This document shows, one piece after another, positions 53,409 to 64,000 of a DNA stretch of 64,000 nt (positions within the stretch are counted from its first letter, which is position 1; every line of letters starts with the position of its first letter). The notes under the pieces are model-generated. The model was not told the DNA's origin. It saw only the letters and a list, made by a program, of their open reading frames with translations, and ran no database searches. A program made the position numbers and the translations under genes. The DNA is from Sebastes aleutianus (lineage: Eukaryota > Chordata > Actinopteri > Perciformes > Sebastidae), in assembly GCA_916700875.1 (NCBI GenBank), contig CAKAKS010000067.1, positions 6,328,909-6,392,908 of the forward strand. The letters run 5' to 3'.

Positions 53409-53738
53409 AGTAATTGGCACTGCAACTAACAGTTATTTTCACGACTAAACGATTAATCTGCAGATTATAGTTAGTTTACTGATTATTTGTTTGGTCTTTG
53501 AAGTGTCAGAAAATAGTGAAAAATGCCGGTTACAATTTCCCAGAGCTCAAAGGAATTTCATCAAATTGCTTAATTTGTTCAACCAACACTCCAAAACCCA
53601 AAGATCTTCACTTTACAATCACAAAAGATACAAAAAACAGCTTGAAAAATTACTTAAACGATTAATCTAACATCAAAATAGTTGATTAATTTCCTGTCTA
53701 TCAACTCATTGTGTAATTGACTATTCATTTCAGCTCTA
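53409..53738 (+). mobile_element. hAT-like miniature element, 'ctgcaacta' family, copy a
   Basis: It begins 'cactgcaactaacagttatt' and ends 'tcatttcagctcta', with 'gtgaaaaatgcc' and 'tttcccagagctcaaag' inside. The flanking 8-mers agree only partly. Confidence 0.65.
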
Positions 53739-54575
53739 AATAAATTATAATGCAACAAGTAGGTACAACAAAAGAAGAGTGTTGTTTTATGACTAAAGTG
53801 TTTATGTGACGAGTCTATTCTCCTAAGTTCCTCTGCTGTTTGTGTGTGTATGTGAATGCAAAAGCAGCCCACCCTGTCTGATATATTAATTAGTGGCTAT
53901 AACAGTCTGTCCTGCCTGGAGATGACAGTGGATGGCTTATAAAACAGTAACACAGTGATCAAAGGCTTTGCACACATTAGCATTCGGGCTAATCATGTTT
54001 GGACTTGAATAGTGGCTCGCTATTCATTTTCCACTCTGAAGGTGTCACTTAAAGGACAAGTACAGTGTTGAATCAAAGACATGAGTGTTAAAATAAACTT
54101 AGAAAGCACTACTCACTTTAAGTTAGGGTGATGCTTAGCCTAATTTGGTCACAGAAAACACCTTTATTTATTTATTTTTAACTAAGACTACATTATTCCA
54201 TCTCTGTTATCTTCCAGTTACAGTATAAATCAGGGATGGAGGTCATGCGACAGAACTAATAACATCTAATACCAAAGATATCACAGACTTAAAACAAAGT
54301 ATAGTACTACTTTAAACTTATCTGAAAGTTCCCCAGCTAGGGCAGAGTACCTGTTGATGCAGTACATTGTGTTTTCTTCCGTGTGTGAACCAAATGCATG
54401 GTTTCACATTGTTTGCCTATCAGGAGCAACAAGTGTGATCTTATTAACAAATTCATACATTTAATTAAGCTTATATGAGACTTGCTTCTGTAACTTTTCA
54501 TGTTATTGGCTTACCCCATAAGCTATTTAATAACAATTTGCTGTTCTTTTCTATGCAATTCATAATTATGATAGG

Positions 54576-54907
54576 TGAAGCTGCAATTAATCGATAAGTT
54601 GTCAACTATTAAATTAATCGTCAACTATTTTGATGATTAATTCATTGGTTTGAGTAATTTTTTAAGGGAAAAAAAGTCCAAATTCTCTGATTCCAGCTTC
54701 TAAAATGGGATATTTTCTGGTTTCTTTACTCCTCTTTGACCGTAAACTGAATATCTTTGAGTTGTGGTCAAAACAAGACATTATAGGACATCATCTTGTG
54801 CTTTGGGAAACACTGATCAACATTGTTCACCATTTTATCGATTAATCGAGAAAATAATCGACAGATTAATTGACAATGAAAATAATTGTTCGTTAGTTGC
54901 AGCCCTA
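54576..54907 (-). mobile_element. hAT-like miniature element, 'ctgcaacta' family, copy b
   Basis: It ends GTTAGTTGCAGCCCTA and starts TGAAGCTGCAATTAATCG. A perfect 8-bp duplication atgatagg flanks it at 54568-54575 and 54908-54915, which places it in the hAT superfamily. Confidence 0.88.
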
Positions 54908-55135
54908 ATGATAGGACAATACAGTGTATTGAAATGATATTCACTTTCAAGACATTCGGAGGTAATAAAAAACAAAAGTTTGTTTTAGTTTTTTTTGCTA
55001 GAATCAATAAATACTGATGTAATAAACTATAATACAAATTTTTTTTGCATTATACAGAATTTTGACAACATATGGAATTAAATTAAACTTACAACTTCCG
55101 TTAATACTTTTACTATTAGTTTAACAGTAACTGCA

Positions 55136-55455
55136 TAGGGCTGCAACATGCGATACATTTCATTATCGATTAATCTGCCAATTATTTTCATGATTTAATA
55201 ATTACTCATTTAGTGTAAGAAATTTAGTCAAAAAGTGGTGAAAAATGCCCACCACAACTTCCCAGAGCCCAAAGTGATAGCCATACACTGCTTGTTTTGT
55301 TGCATCATTCCAAAACAGAACCACATTTAATTTGCTATATGACAAGCAGAACCAAAAAATAATTGGTATTTTTGCATTCAAATTACTAATCGATTTTCAA
55401 AATAGGTGCTTAATTTTATTTTAATCAATTAATCGGATATAATTGTTGCAGCTCA
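55136..55455 (+). mobile_element. hAT-like miniature element, 'ctgcaacta' family, copy c
   Basis: It begins TAGGGCTGCAACATGCG and ends 'aattgttgcagct'. The inside shares 'gtgaaaaatgccca' and 'ttcccagagcccaaag' with copy a. No clear target duplication is seen. Confidence 0.7.
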
Positions 55456-57582
55456 CATAGGAAACAGTTCCAAACAAAGTTTACTTGAACCAAGAAATCT
55501 GTCAGTATTTATTTATTTGTTTTGCTTCATTTACGTCAATTATGCAAAATATTGTTTATATAAAAGACCATTTCGTTCAAATGATTTGAAAAAAACCCCT
55601 CCTCTTTTCTTGACCTTAAGGTGACCTTAACATTTCTCACCCCATAACTTTATCCACTTTGCAGTTAGGAGTTGCCCCTGGCCTGGGAGCCGATTTCATA
55701 CGGTATGACTCACTGTAACACTTCAGATGTAGCCTGGAGATAATTAACACCAGCCAGATGTAAAAGGCTCAGCAGAAAATCTCCACCCTAAAACCACACT
55801 GTGTGTAACCACATTTTCAAGGACGGCACACGTGAAAATGGATCAGCCAATTTATAAATGATTGTAACTTCACTGATGAGGCAATAAGCAGACCCTGACA
55901 CAACGTTAAAAAATCAGCATGTTGAAATCAGGGCTTTTTCTGATGTCTAAGCCCCTCCAACTATTCCTGGCTCTTCAAGTGGAGTGAATGTGGCAAATGC
56001 AGCAAAAAAATCAACTCAAGGGGCTTCTTGAATTAGCCAAATCCAAGAGCAGTCATGACCAGCGAAGATGGGCTCGTATTAGAAAAGTAGCTTCCTGTTA
56101 ACGCAGAGTTTTATCAGGGAGAACCAGAGCGAACCAGACACACAGTGGCCCTTTTTGACAAGGTCACAGCTTCAAATGATTGCAGTGGAAATATAGCACA
56201 TGAGGCCTTTTTTTTGCATAGCAACAACAAAAGTACCATTAATAATTGCAACACAGCTGGATTTTTCACATGCACATATTGATATGCTGAGGGATATGAT
56301 AGTTCTGTGAGTGTGAGGAGAACTAACAATGAGGTCGGCTGTTGTAAAAGTTGCCGTTGAGGTCATTCATTAGATATTTACTGCTGCTTTTGGAAATTTG
56401 TATGTGAGGAGCTTTCATTGGTAACTTTCCCGTGCAACCCCTAAAAAAAACTTCAACTTGAGAGGTTGAATTTATATTAAACTTTTAGAGATTTAGTTTT
56501 ATTGACCAGCACCCCACCCACCCTCCCAGAGAGCTGAGGGAGGGAGGCCCCCAGTGTACATCCAGGCCTATAGCAGCAGCAGACTGCATGCACAGGTAGT
56601 GGCCACTGTAACACATCAGCACTAGCAGGCAGCACCACCCTAACTGCCAAGGGAGTGTACCTACATCTTACCTAGTGACAGTGGAGAACAGAGCACACAC
56701 AGACCCAGCCCTGATCATTAAAAAACACTGCTTATTCAAACTCATTTAGCACATTTAGAATTATAAGAGCACTTTGTGTTATACCTGATTCTCTGGAAGA
56801 AAAAAAACATCTTCCTCAAAAAATCATCCCCCCTGGATGATAACTTGCAGTATGAATGAATAATGATTTGAAATAGATCCCTTGTATCACAACACATATA
56901 GCTATTAATAATACATCACTGTTGTAGAAATATATCTGCCCCATGCATATACACAGTATGACCTACTATAGCCTTGCTATATAGCCTTGCTGCAGTGTTA
57001 TATGGCACAGCCTACATAAAAATTGACTGCTATGAAAATGATTTTTTCCAAATCAGCGCGTAATACCTGCTTCGCCCAGTATTACCGCAAGTCAAGCGCC
57101 TACCAGGAGAGAGGGGAAGAAAAAAAAAAACTACCTGCACGCAAAATATAGTCAGCGGTCATGTTTTGACGAAAGCCGCTTGGCCAAATCATAACCTCGT
57201 TGCAAAAAAAATTTCACCCCCAAAAAATGCACGCAGCATCAGCAGCAGCAGCATCAGCAGCAGAGAGCGCACCTCCATTCATCCACCGCCGCCTCGCCAG
57301 CAGTGCGCGGCGGCAGAAGGGCGAACATTTTTGAGGTGTGTGCAAGTTGACGCGCGGTTAACGAGGGAGGTTTTTTTTTGCAGATGCGTCTTCGCTGAGT
57401 GTTTACCCGCTGCTTCTGCGCTACAGTGGGGAGGCTACGTGAGCACACACACACAAAAAAGATACAGCAACCCCTCCCTAGAAATATAAGCTAGTGTCGG
57501 CAGAGCATGAAGAAACAGCATGCAGCAAAGATGTTGCAAAAAAATAAGGGCGTATAGCGCCAGAGAGAGAGAGACTGCATAC

Positions 57583-57680
57583 CTGGGAAGATGCTTGGCG
57601 CGGCCGTCGCAGTTCCCCTTTGCCCAGCTTTAGCTGCTGAGACTGAGCACTGCACAGAGCCTGAGCCTGAGCCGAGCATG
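57583..57680 (-). promoter_or_regulatory. jcad: Probable JCAD non-coding first exon and promoter
   Basis: On the minus strand CTTCCCAG|GTATGC makes a good donor ending an exon at 57583. The DNA just upstream in transcription (57.6-57.7 kb) is GC-rich. CpG-dense sequence also lies in the start of the intron (57.05-57.48 kb). JCAD needs a 5' UTR exon because the coding exon begins with an acceptor. No TATA box is evident and the start site is a guess. Confidence 0.45.
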
Positions 57681-57699
57681 CCTATTGGTAGGCAGAGAC

Positions 57700-59149
57700 G
57701 CGCTGGTTGCTGGCTGCCTGGACTGGGCTCTCCTCACTACAGCTGAGGTGGGGTGGGCTACCTCAACATGCATGCAGCTACCAGAGAGAGGGATGTCAGA
57801 ATGGTTTCTTCCAAACTGTTTCTCCCTAACTTTGCTTTTTTTTTCATAGCAACAGTCATTTTTTTTTTTTTTCATTCAATCTTGGCATATTGACTTGAAT
57901 GATAACTACAGACTATGTGGTATCTATCTTAATCTCATGTCACACATGTTGGGTAAACCTGAGAGGGACACACCTTGTGTGTTTCTACAAGAAAAGGTCA
58001 GTCACTGCTCATTTTTGCCGCAACTGATTTTTCCCAATAAAAAAACTCCATCTCCCAGTGACAGATTTCTATATTAACGCCCATGCGTCTCTTTCCCACC
58101 CTGTTAAGTTTTTTAAGATGTGCAGTATGGCAGTGAGCAGCAGCACCGCGCCCTTGGTGATGTTGATGACTCGTCACTGTGCGTGTCCCCCCCTCCCATC
58201 CGATGCCAAGACAGCTTGGCTAATTAAATGTGCTGGGCTCAGGCCTTCCTGTGCCAACTGTGACATGCTGCACTCTGAGGGATCCCTCGTTTCGGAGGAG
58301 TGACGGGGCAACGCACACGTCCCAGAGATCCACTCACTGATGACAAAGTGCTAAAGCCTTGACCTCAGGGGTCCCTGCAGACGCCATGTAAGCCTTTCAC
58401 TTTTTTTCCACTTATTTTAGGGATGGGGTTTAATTGACATGCATCCACGCGTGGGAGCTGCCCAGTTAAATGAGTGCTGGATGGCCAGTGGATCCCAAGT
58501 TTCATTCTCTGCTATTGAGAGATGATGATTGGCTCCTTTGGTTGCTTTTGTCCCGGTTGACAAAGCAAATTGAGAACGGAGACAGCGCAGTTCAAGTGAT
58601 CCCAAGTAGCCAAAGCGCCTTGACCCAATACGGGCCTTATTGTAGGACACCTGGTTGTCACACTGATGATAAATGACGCACCAGGCTGATACTGGCCCAA
58701 AGCTAACCTGAGCGCTACTAACTGCAGCTCATTTTCATTCCAGATTTTCAATACACAGTTGAACGTGGAAACCATACATGGGCCGGGTGGGGGGGCGCCT
58801 TGCATTTGTGCCAAGTCGGCTGACACTCTGCTACAATCAGCCTGACTGAGCTGGCTGTACTTGGAAGGCATTTCACACCATTATCACACATCAAACTTAA
58901 CAGCATACATCCAATCAGCTATCTTTCTTGTGGTTCTAACATGATTTCCCTCTGCTTGAGAGGCAGCGGCAGATAAAGGTTTTGAATTTCATCTTTAAAA
59001 GCTGAAAGGATCACACGCTGTTTATTCAATCTCTAGTCCATATTGTCCATCTGGTCCAGTTAAGAGATATGTAACTGAAAAAAAACACAAAGCAGTGCCT
59101 GTGAGCATGTGTTTGATGTGAGGGTTTGGTTTTGTTTGTAGTGTGTAAA
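57700..59149. other. Upstream flank of JCAD, no recognised gene
   Basis: I see no exon pair with matching phases and no clear element in this stretch. Open frames here are short and do not resemble known proteins. Confidence 0.45.
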
Positions 59150-59340
59150 ATTCATAGACTGTAAATTAGAAGTGGACGTAGTCACCGTTACGTCACACAT
59201 TGGTTTGTGGACTGCTGTTTTGAAGCCTCGAGTTCGGCTTTTTGGCAATCGCCATCTTGGTATTTGGCCATTGCCATCTTTGGTTTTTGCCACCAGAAGT
59301 GAAACAAGAGGGTGGAGCTAAGTACAACCAAACGCAGAAT
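59150..59340. mobile_element. Dispersed fish repeat fragment
   Basis: The text 'tagactgtaaattagaagtg', 'attggtttgtggactgc' and 'ttttgaagcctcgagttc' is typical of one end of a very common percomorph miniature element (from memory). The other end may be represented by 25930-26185. Confidence 0.5.
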
Positions 59341-59557
59341 AAGACATTTTAGGAAACCAAAAATGTTTCAATTAACTTTCATGAACTGAAAACACACTGG
59401 GAAAGAGTTAAAGTTCTAAAACACGGACAACTCCTAGACCGGTCTATCTTATGGTCTATCTGACTCTAAATGGGACCATAATTTACTAAATGAACATCAT
59501 GCTGTATTGAGGAAGACTTGAAACTAGTAATTGAGACCATAAACTCATGTTTACAAT

Positions 59558-60260
59558 TAGGGATGCACCGATACCAGTATCGGGTATCGGTTCCGATACT
59601 GTGCTCATGTACTCGTACTCGTACTCGCAAAACGGCACCGATACCACTTTATGGCAGCGTGACATTAACCTCTCGTCACCATCTTTCGTTTCCTATCGCA
59701 CGCGCTCACCCTCCACATCCCCGATGGTGCGGGCGAGACGGGCCGACTGTGCGCCCGACCCCGCAGGGCCGGGATCCCACCTCAGCAGGCGCGCGCCAGC
59801 CCCTCACTTTCATTGCGCCACGGGGTTTTGCTTGCACCCTCTGACTCGCGCGTGCATTGCAGACATCGCCGCAGACCCCTGGCGCCTTTTACGTGGGCCA
59901 AGCCCCGCCTTGGGGGCACGACGCGGCTGGGGCGCACTAAGGACAGTCCGCCCCGGTAGACAGTCGCACTGGGAGCAGGGCACCTCGTCCCTCCCCGGCG
60001 GGGAGAGAGGGCGCAGCGAGCACGGCACCGGGAAGCACCTTCGCCCCGAGCCTTTCCAAGCTGACCTAGAGCCGGTCACGGCGTACCGCCTTGTATGCGG
60101 GACTCCCCAGCCTGCCGTGTGTCGCTCACACCCTCCAGCTGACTGTTGACGAGGGTCTTTTGGCACAGAGAAGTACTCGTATTGGTACTTGGTATCTGCG
60201 AGTACCCAAATGTAAGTACTTGTACTCGGTTTGAAACAAAGTAGTATCGGTGCATCCCTA
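59558..60260. mobile_element. hAT-like element carrying a 28S rDNA fragment
   Basis: The ends are TAGGGATGCACCGATACC and, inverted, GGTGCATCCCTA. Both flanks of the interior carry the 'gtactcgtactcg' and 'accgatacc' words of this family. The 8-mers outside do not match, so target duplications have decayed. The central about 400 bases are extremely GC-rich and are not part of the usual element; see the 28S entry. Confidence 0.8.
59675..60088 (-). pseudogene. 28S ribosomal RNA fragment (truncated, inserted in a transposon)
   Basis: Read on the minus strand, this stretch gives words characteristic of vertebrate 28S rRNA: CGAAAGATGGTGA, GTCTCGCCCGCACC, GAGGTGGGATCCCGGCCC, AACCCCGTGGCGCAATGAAA and GGCTCTAGGTC. 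They occur in rRNA order near the D2 and following region. A core segment usually present between the D2 part and the GCGCAATGAAA part seems to be missing (inference from memory). It is a dead copy, not a functional gene. A 200-residue open frame across it on the plus strand is a consequence of GC richness. Confidence 0.82.
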
Positions 60261-60942
60261 ATTTTTAGGAATGCGATTTCAACCCTACAAAATGTTGCCT
60301 GATTTATTTACTGGTGACATTGATTAGTTGGTTAAATTTACTCTCAAGCTTTTGTCCGTCCTTTTCAGCAACATTTCTCTGACCTACATGACTTTGTGCA
60401 AATCAGTGTCACCAAATGTACAGTATCTATCTGCTTCAACTGATGGCGTCCTGAACCATAATAATCCATTGGCATCTCAAGTGTTAACAGGAAGATCACA
60501 GGTTCACAGCCTGCAAAAGCCAATTATTACTGAGCAAAACAATAGAGATTTACAGTTAGCACTTCTAAAACCTGTTTCATTAGATTTCCAGTGTCTTTTT
60601 TTCCATTAAATTTTAATTTGATGCTGTACAATATTCACATTCTGTTTTAAAAAAGAACTGCTTCTGTAGTTCAAATATGGTAGAAGTTCAGAAACTTGTG
60701 TTTGGTGGATTATTTCTCTGTTGTTACAATGCTAATTGGCATTGTATTTTACATCGTTGGAAAGCCTGTTTATTTACCTTCACAATGATGTCCAACTTGT
60801 AAGGATCATGCATTTGTGGGATGAGCACCACAGCTGATTATGTGGGTAGCAAGAGTTCAATCATCCAATCCACCAAACAACTCAAAACAAGAGTCAATTC
60901 CAACAGGAGAATACACTGTTTACCATTGGCAGAGCATTTTTG

Positions 60943-61126
60943 CAAATTGCCTCGTATGTGGGACTCCCCAGCCTGTCGTGTGTCACTCACACCCTCCAGC
61001 TGGCTGTTCACAAGGGTCTTTTGGCACATAGAAGTACTCATATCGGTACTTGGTATCGGCGAGTACCCAAATATAAGTACTTGTACTCGTACTCGGTCTG
61101 AAAAAAGTGGTATCGGTGCATCCCTA
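60943..61126 (+). mobile_element. 5'-truncated copy of the element at 59558-60260
   Basis: It shares 'gggactccccagcctg', 'tcacaccctccagctg' and 'gggtcttttggcaca' with the right part of the first copy and ends with the same GGTGCATCCCTA. It begins just where the rDNA part of the first copy ends, and contains no rDNA. Confidence 0.82.
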
Positions 61127-61335
61127 GATGACATAGTACATGTTAGCGTGCCCCACTGGCTAGCTCACGGCTGCCGCTCTGCACTGCGCTCATACGGCGG
61201 TTACAGCTGATAACGCTGCTCTGTCTGCACGATTGCCGTTGTTTTCTCTGTTAGCGCTGTTAGCATAGTTATGTTGAGAGCCGTGCAGAGACAATAGAAA
61301 TGCTCCCAATCTCGCATTAGGACATCCAGGTTAGG

Positions 61336-61936
61336 TTAAAGCTGAAGTAGGCGAGATTGGAGCAAATATGATTAAAAAAAGTTATTTTTATAAAATGGTC
61401 GCTAGTAGTGCATGAAACAGGTAACCTGAAAAAAATCATGTTCCTCTGTGTCCTCCGGTGCTCCTAACGGCATCTGCAAGATTTCACAGACCGGAGGAAA
61501 ACAAGCAGTCAGAGCTGATCTGAGGTCTGCTGTCCATCAGCTGTCAATCACTCGCGAACTCCGACCAAACGGTCAAACTAGGCAGCGCTGCTCAAATATG
61601 AATCAATATTATATTTACGCATTATTGTTACGTTAATGCCTATTTCTTGCCTCAAATGTTTTCAGAATCATCTTGTAGTGTACAGTTTAGCTGTAAAATG
61701 AGAAAGTTTGTGAAACCGCCGCCATTGTGAAATCTGGTGAAGGAACACCAAGTTCCGATCACATGACCGGAGCACAGCAAATTGGAACGCTAGATTTTTT
61801 TAAAGTCTGAAAACAGAGCCATGAGGGGTTGCAGAAGTCTAGTTATCTCTCAGAACACTTGAATTAAAATATGCTGAAAGGATATTATGGAATTTTCGCC
61901 CAATGATGCCAAAAATATACTGCCTACTGCCACTGT
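61336..61936 (-). mobile_element. TTAA-type element, inverted relative of 30987-31427
   Basis: It starts TTAAAGCTGAAGTAGGCGAG. It shares in inverted order the blocks around 'ctccggtgctcctaa' and 'accgttt/aaacggt'. It carries an additional 200 bases near 61590-61800 that are also found near 5.2 kb. The right TTAA border has decayed. Confidence 0.7.
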
Positions 61937-61952
61937 AGTTGTTGACTCTAAA

Positions 61953-62140
61953 TGTCCCGTAGGTGTGAATGTGAGCGTGAATGGTTGTCTGTACTCTATG
62001 TGTCAGCCCTGTGATAGTCTGGCGACCTGTCCAGGGTGTACATCGCCTTCGACCAATGTCAGCTGAGATCGGCTCCAGATCCCCCCCCCCCGCGCAACCC
62101 TGAATAGGATAAGCGGTTACAGATAATGGATGGATGGATA
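61953..62140 (+). mobile_element. LINE-2-type 3' tail
   Basis: The series 'ctggcgacctgtccagggtg', 'tcagctgagatcggctcc', 'aggataagcggttacagat' and terminal TGGA repeats is the conserved 3' end of fish L2/CR1-like non-LTR elements and of SINEs that borrow it. Only the tail is present, as usual for 5'-truncated insertions. Confidence 0.8.
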
Positions 62141-64000
62141 TACTGTTCTGTAGATGCAGCGCAGCCAGGCTGCTCCTGTCTGTACCTTTAACTCACTCAC
62201 ACACTCACTGATGTCAGTTTTTTTTTCAATACCGTAGACAAGCAAATGTACACGCTATTATAACCGTCAACTTTCATACCACGGCATACCTTGATACCGG
62301 TAAACCGTTACAACCCTATTTGAGAGTTTATTCCTACACTGTTTCCATAATATGGGCTGTGCATATACAGTCATGTTGCATAACTTGAAGAATCAATGTA
62401 TACAATTAGAATCAGTTTATTGGGACACCTCAACAAATTACACTACAAAGCTTCAGAAAGTCTATATTCCACCACTCCATGCATTGGCCTTGTGTCGGGT
62501 GTCTGGTCACTTTAAATACTGCCAGCCAGGAATACGTGCTGAACACAGACCACTGTATCAGCTCTTCTCCTGCTTCCTGCTATACTGTCAAGCGACTGCC
62601 AGCAATACCCATCTCTATGGCAACATAACATATGCCATTCGGTGGATGCTCGTGTACCTATAGCGCTTAAGTGCTTCTTTTTTAGTACGACTGCCCGAAG
62701 CGAAGTAAAGGCCTGACTCTGGTCTGAGCACAGGAAGGGTCAATATGGACCGAATGAAAAAGACACTGAATGATCAATTAGCAGCTTTTGTAGCACTAAT
62801 CTGATTTTCCATTCTTATGGAAAGATGTTAAATTCAATGTGTTTTTAGTTGATGTGTCTCGGTCTCGTGCTGTCCTTACTTAGTGGATGTTGTGTCAACT
62901 TTTTTTTGCATTTGTACTGATCACTTTATTGATGCTTGTCATATTTTCTCCCAATCGTGGCATGATTTTCATCAGCAGATTGAATTATCCAAGCGTTATG
63001 GATGTGTAGATGTTCAAATTAGCATTTTTACTAGGTAATGCAAGGGATTGTGAGAAAAATATTGTTTAATCATGATCTCTAAGTTGTCTTTTGGTCTTGA
63101 TTCTTGAGTAAGACTGTCTTTGCTCTGATCAGGGTTTGATCTGGATCACCTTTACAGCTGCTCTAGGCGCAGTTCATAACTGAATTTGGGTTTGAAATAT
63201 ACTTAGAAATAGCCTGTGGTTTATAGCTGCCTGCTGAGGCGTTGCGACGTAGAATCGTGTCATTTGGCAGACGAAAGATTACTTTGCCATTTTCATGGCC
63301 CGTCGTGTAGCCTGCTGCATGCTACAGTGGGTGGTCTAACACCTATATCAGCTCTGCTCTACTTCACATGGCAGGCTGACTTTTACTGAGTGGAGGCCTT
63401 TGCTTCTAATTTACTGCTTTAAAAGTATTCGACTAAAGGGCTCATAGACACGTGAAAGGAAAAAGCCACAAGACATCTGTGGAAGTGAGGAGACCTCTTC
63501 TAGTATCAGATGCTGAACTCTGACTAAAGACTACTTCCGTTTAAACCATTTGGAAAAGAATATAGTTTTTAGATTTCATCAACCAAGGACTTTTTAAACA
63601 CTTCCATACATTGATTGAACGTTGTGATTTAATTGTGCTTATTCTGAGAGCATCTGTTACCCGGAGGTGAATATCTCACTTTGGATTGAACTCATTACAC
63701 ATACGGGAGGTGTTGCTGCATGTGTTTCCCATCAGTGGTACAGAAGGAAAGAAAGTCTGTCTAGGTTGTTTGAGACTTGAGGGAGGTTGGGGGCCATGTT
63801 TCAGAGCCTTGTGGTTCATGCAGTAAGGAAACGGTCATGAATATGGACGATTAGAAGCAGTATGAAAAATAATCAGTCCAGTACTGTGTGAACTTAAAAT
63901 GATTTTTGTTACAATAGAAGTCACTTATTTCCATAACTGAATTTGAAAACATTCACAATATTTGTTTCGATCTGGCATTTCCAGGGTTGGCAGTTATACT
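62141..64000. other. Right-hand flank, no recognised gene
   Basis: It is AT-rich sequence with no matching exon pair, no long meaningful frame and no clear element ends. 'ataccgtagaca' and 'ataccggtaaaccgttacaaccct' near 62230-62320 look like the end of another hAT-like repeat. Confidence 0.4.

Larger units (their letters stand above)
51493..57582 (-). other. JCAD first intron, about 6.1 kb
   Basis: It holds a TTAA-type element (52865-53235) and three copies of a 'ctgcaacta' hAT-like family (53409-53738, 54576-54907, 55136-55455). I recognise nothing in 51.5-52.8 or 55.5-57.0 kb. From about 57.05 to 57.48 kb the sequence becomes CpG-rich, leading into the first exon. Confidence 0.55.

Noticed and set aside
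59547..60149. 200-codon plus-strand open frame
   Set aside because: It runs through the reverse-strand 28S fragment and the ends of an hAT-like element; GC richness explains the lack of stops.
1..64000. CRISPR arrays, operons, prophage or other prokaryotic systems
   Set aside because: No spaced direct-repeat array or gene clusters exist; the window is intron-rich vertebrate DNA.

Overview
The window is vertebrate genomic DNA, almost certainly from a teleost fish and probably a percomorph (inference from the repeat families and the gene content). There is no sign of a prokaryotic or plasmid layout. Introns with GT/AG borders interrupt the coding sequence. About half the window holds recognisable fossil DNA transposons: hAT-type elements with 8-bp target duplications, and TTAA-flanked miniature elements.

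Two protein genes lie head to tail on the minus strand. From about 37.0 kb down to 0.29 kb is the 5' half of supervillin (SVIL). It is a membrane-associated actin- and myosin II-binding protein of the villin/gelsolin superfamily. Only the N-terminal, intrinsically disordered half is present; the gelsolin-like repeats and villin headpiece must lie beyond the left edge. I traced 16 coding exons whose phases all agree (4,237 coding bases). From 51.5 kb down to 43.5 kb is a complete three-coding-exon JCAD gene (junctional cadherin 5 associated, KIAA1462), 1,421 codons by my model. A non-coding first exon is likely near 57.6 kb and the 3' UTR probably runs to about 40.3 kb. The two genes are also neighbours in the same orientation on human 10p11, so the synteny supports both calls.

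Layout from left to right: SVIL exons at 0.3-20.2 kb, separated by introns rich in hAT miniature elements; four short SVIL exons at 20.3-22.6 kb and 35.2 kb and one at 37.0 kb, which together encode an apparent 100-codon N-terminal extension; an intergenic gap of roughly 3 kb with a TAGC-rich hairpin block, a 36-bp perfect palindrome and a 1.1-kb hAT-type element; JCAD 3' UTR, exons and introns at 40.3-57.7 kb; and gene-free flank at 57.7-64 kb. That flank holds an hAT-type element with an inserted piece of 28S ribosomal DNA, and a LINE-2 type tail.

The two products are not a pathway, although both act at the actin cortex and cell junctions. The items most worth a second look are the SVIL N-terminal extension, the rDNA fragment captured in a transposon, and the palindrome-rich gap between the genes. 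All calls come from reading the sequence; no database search was run.
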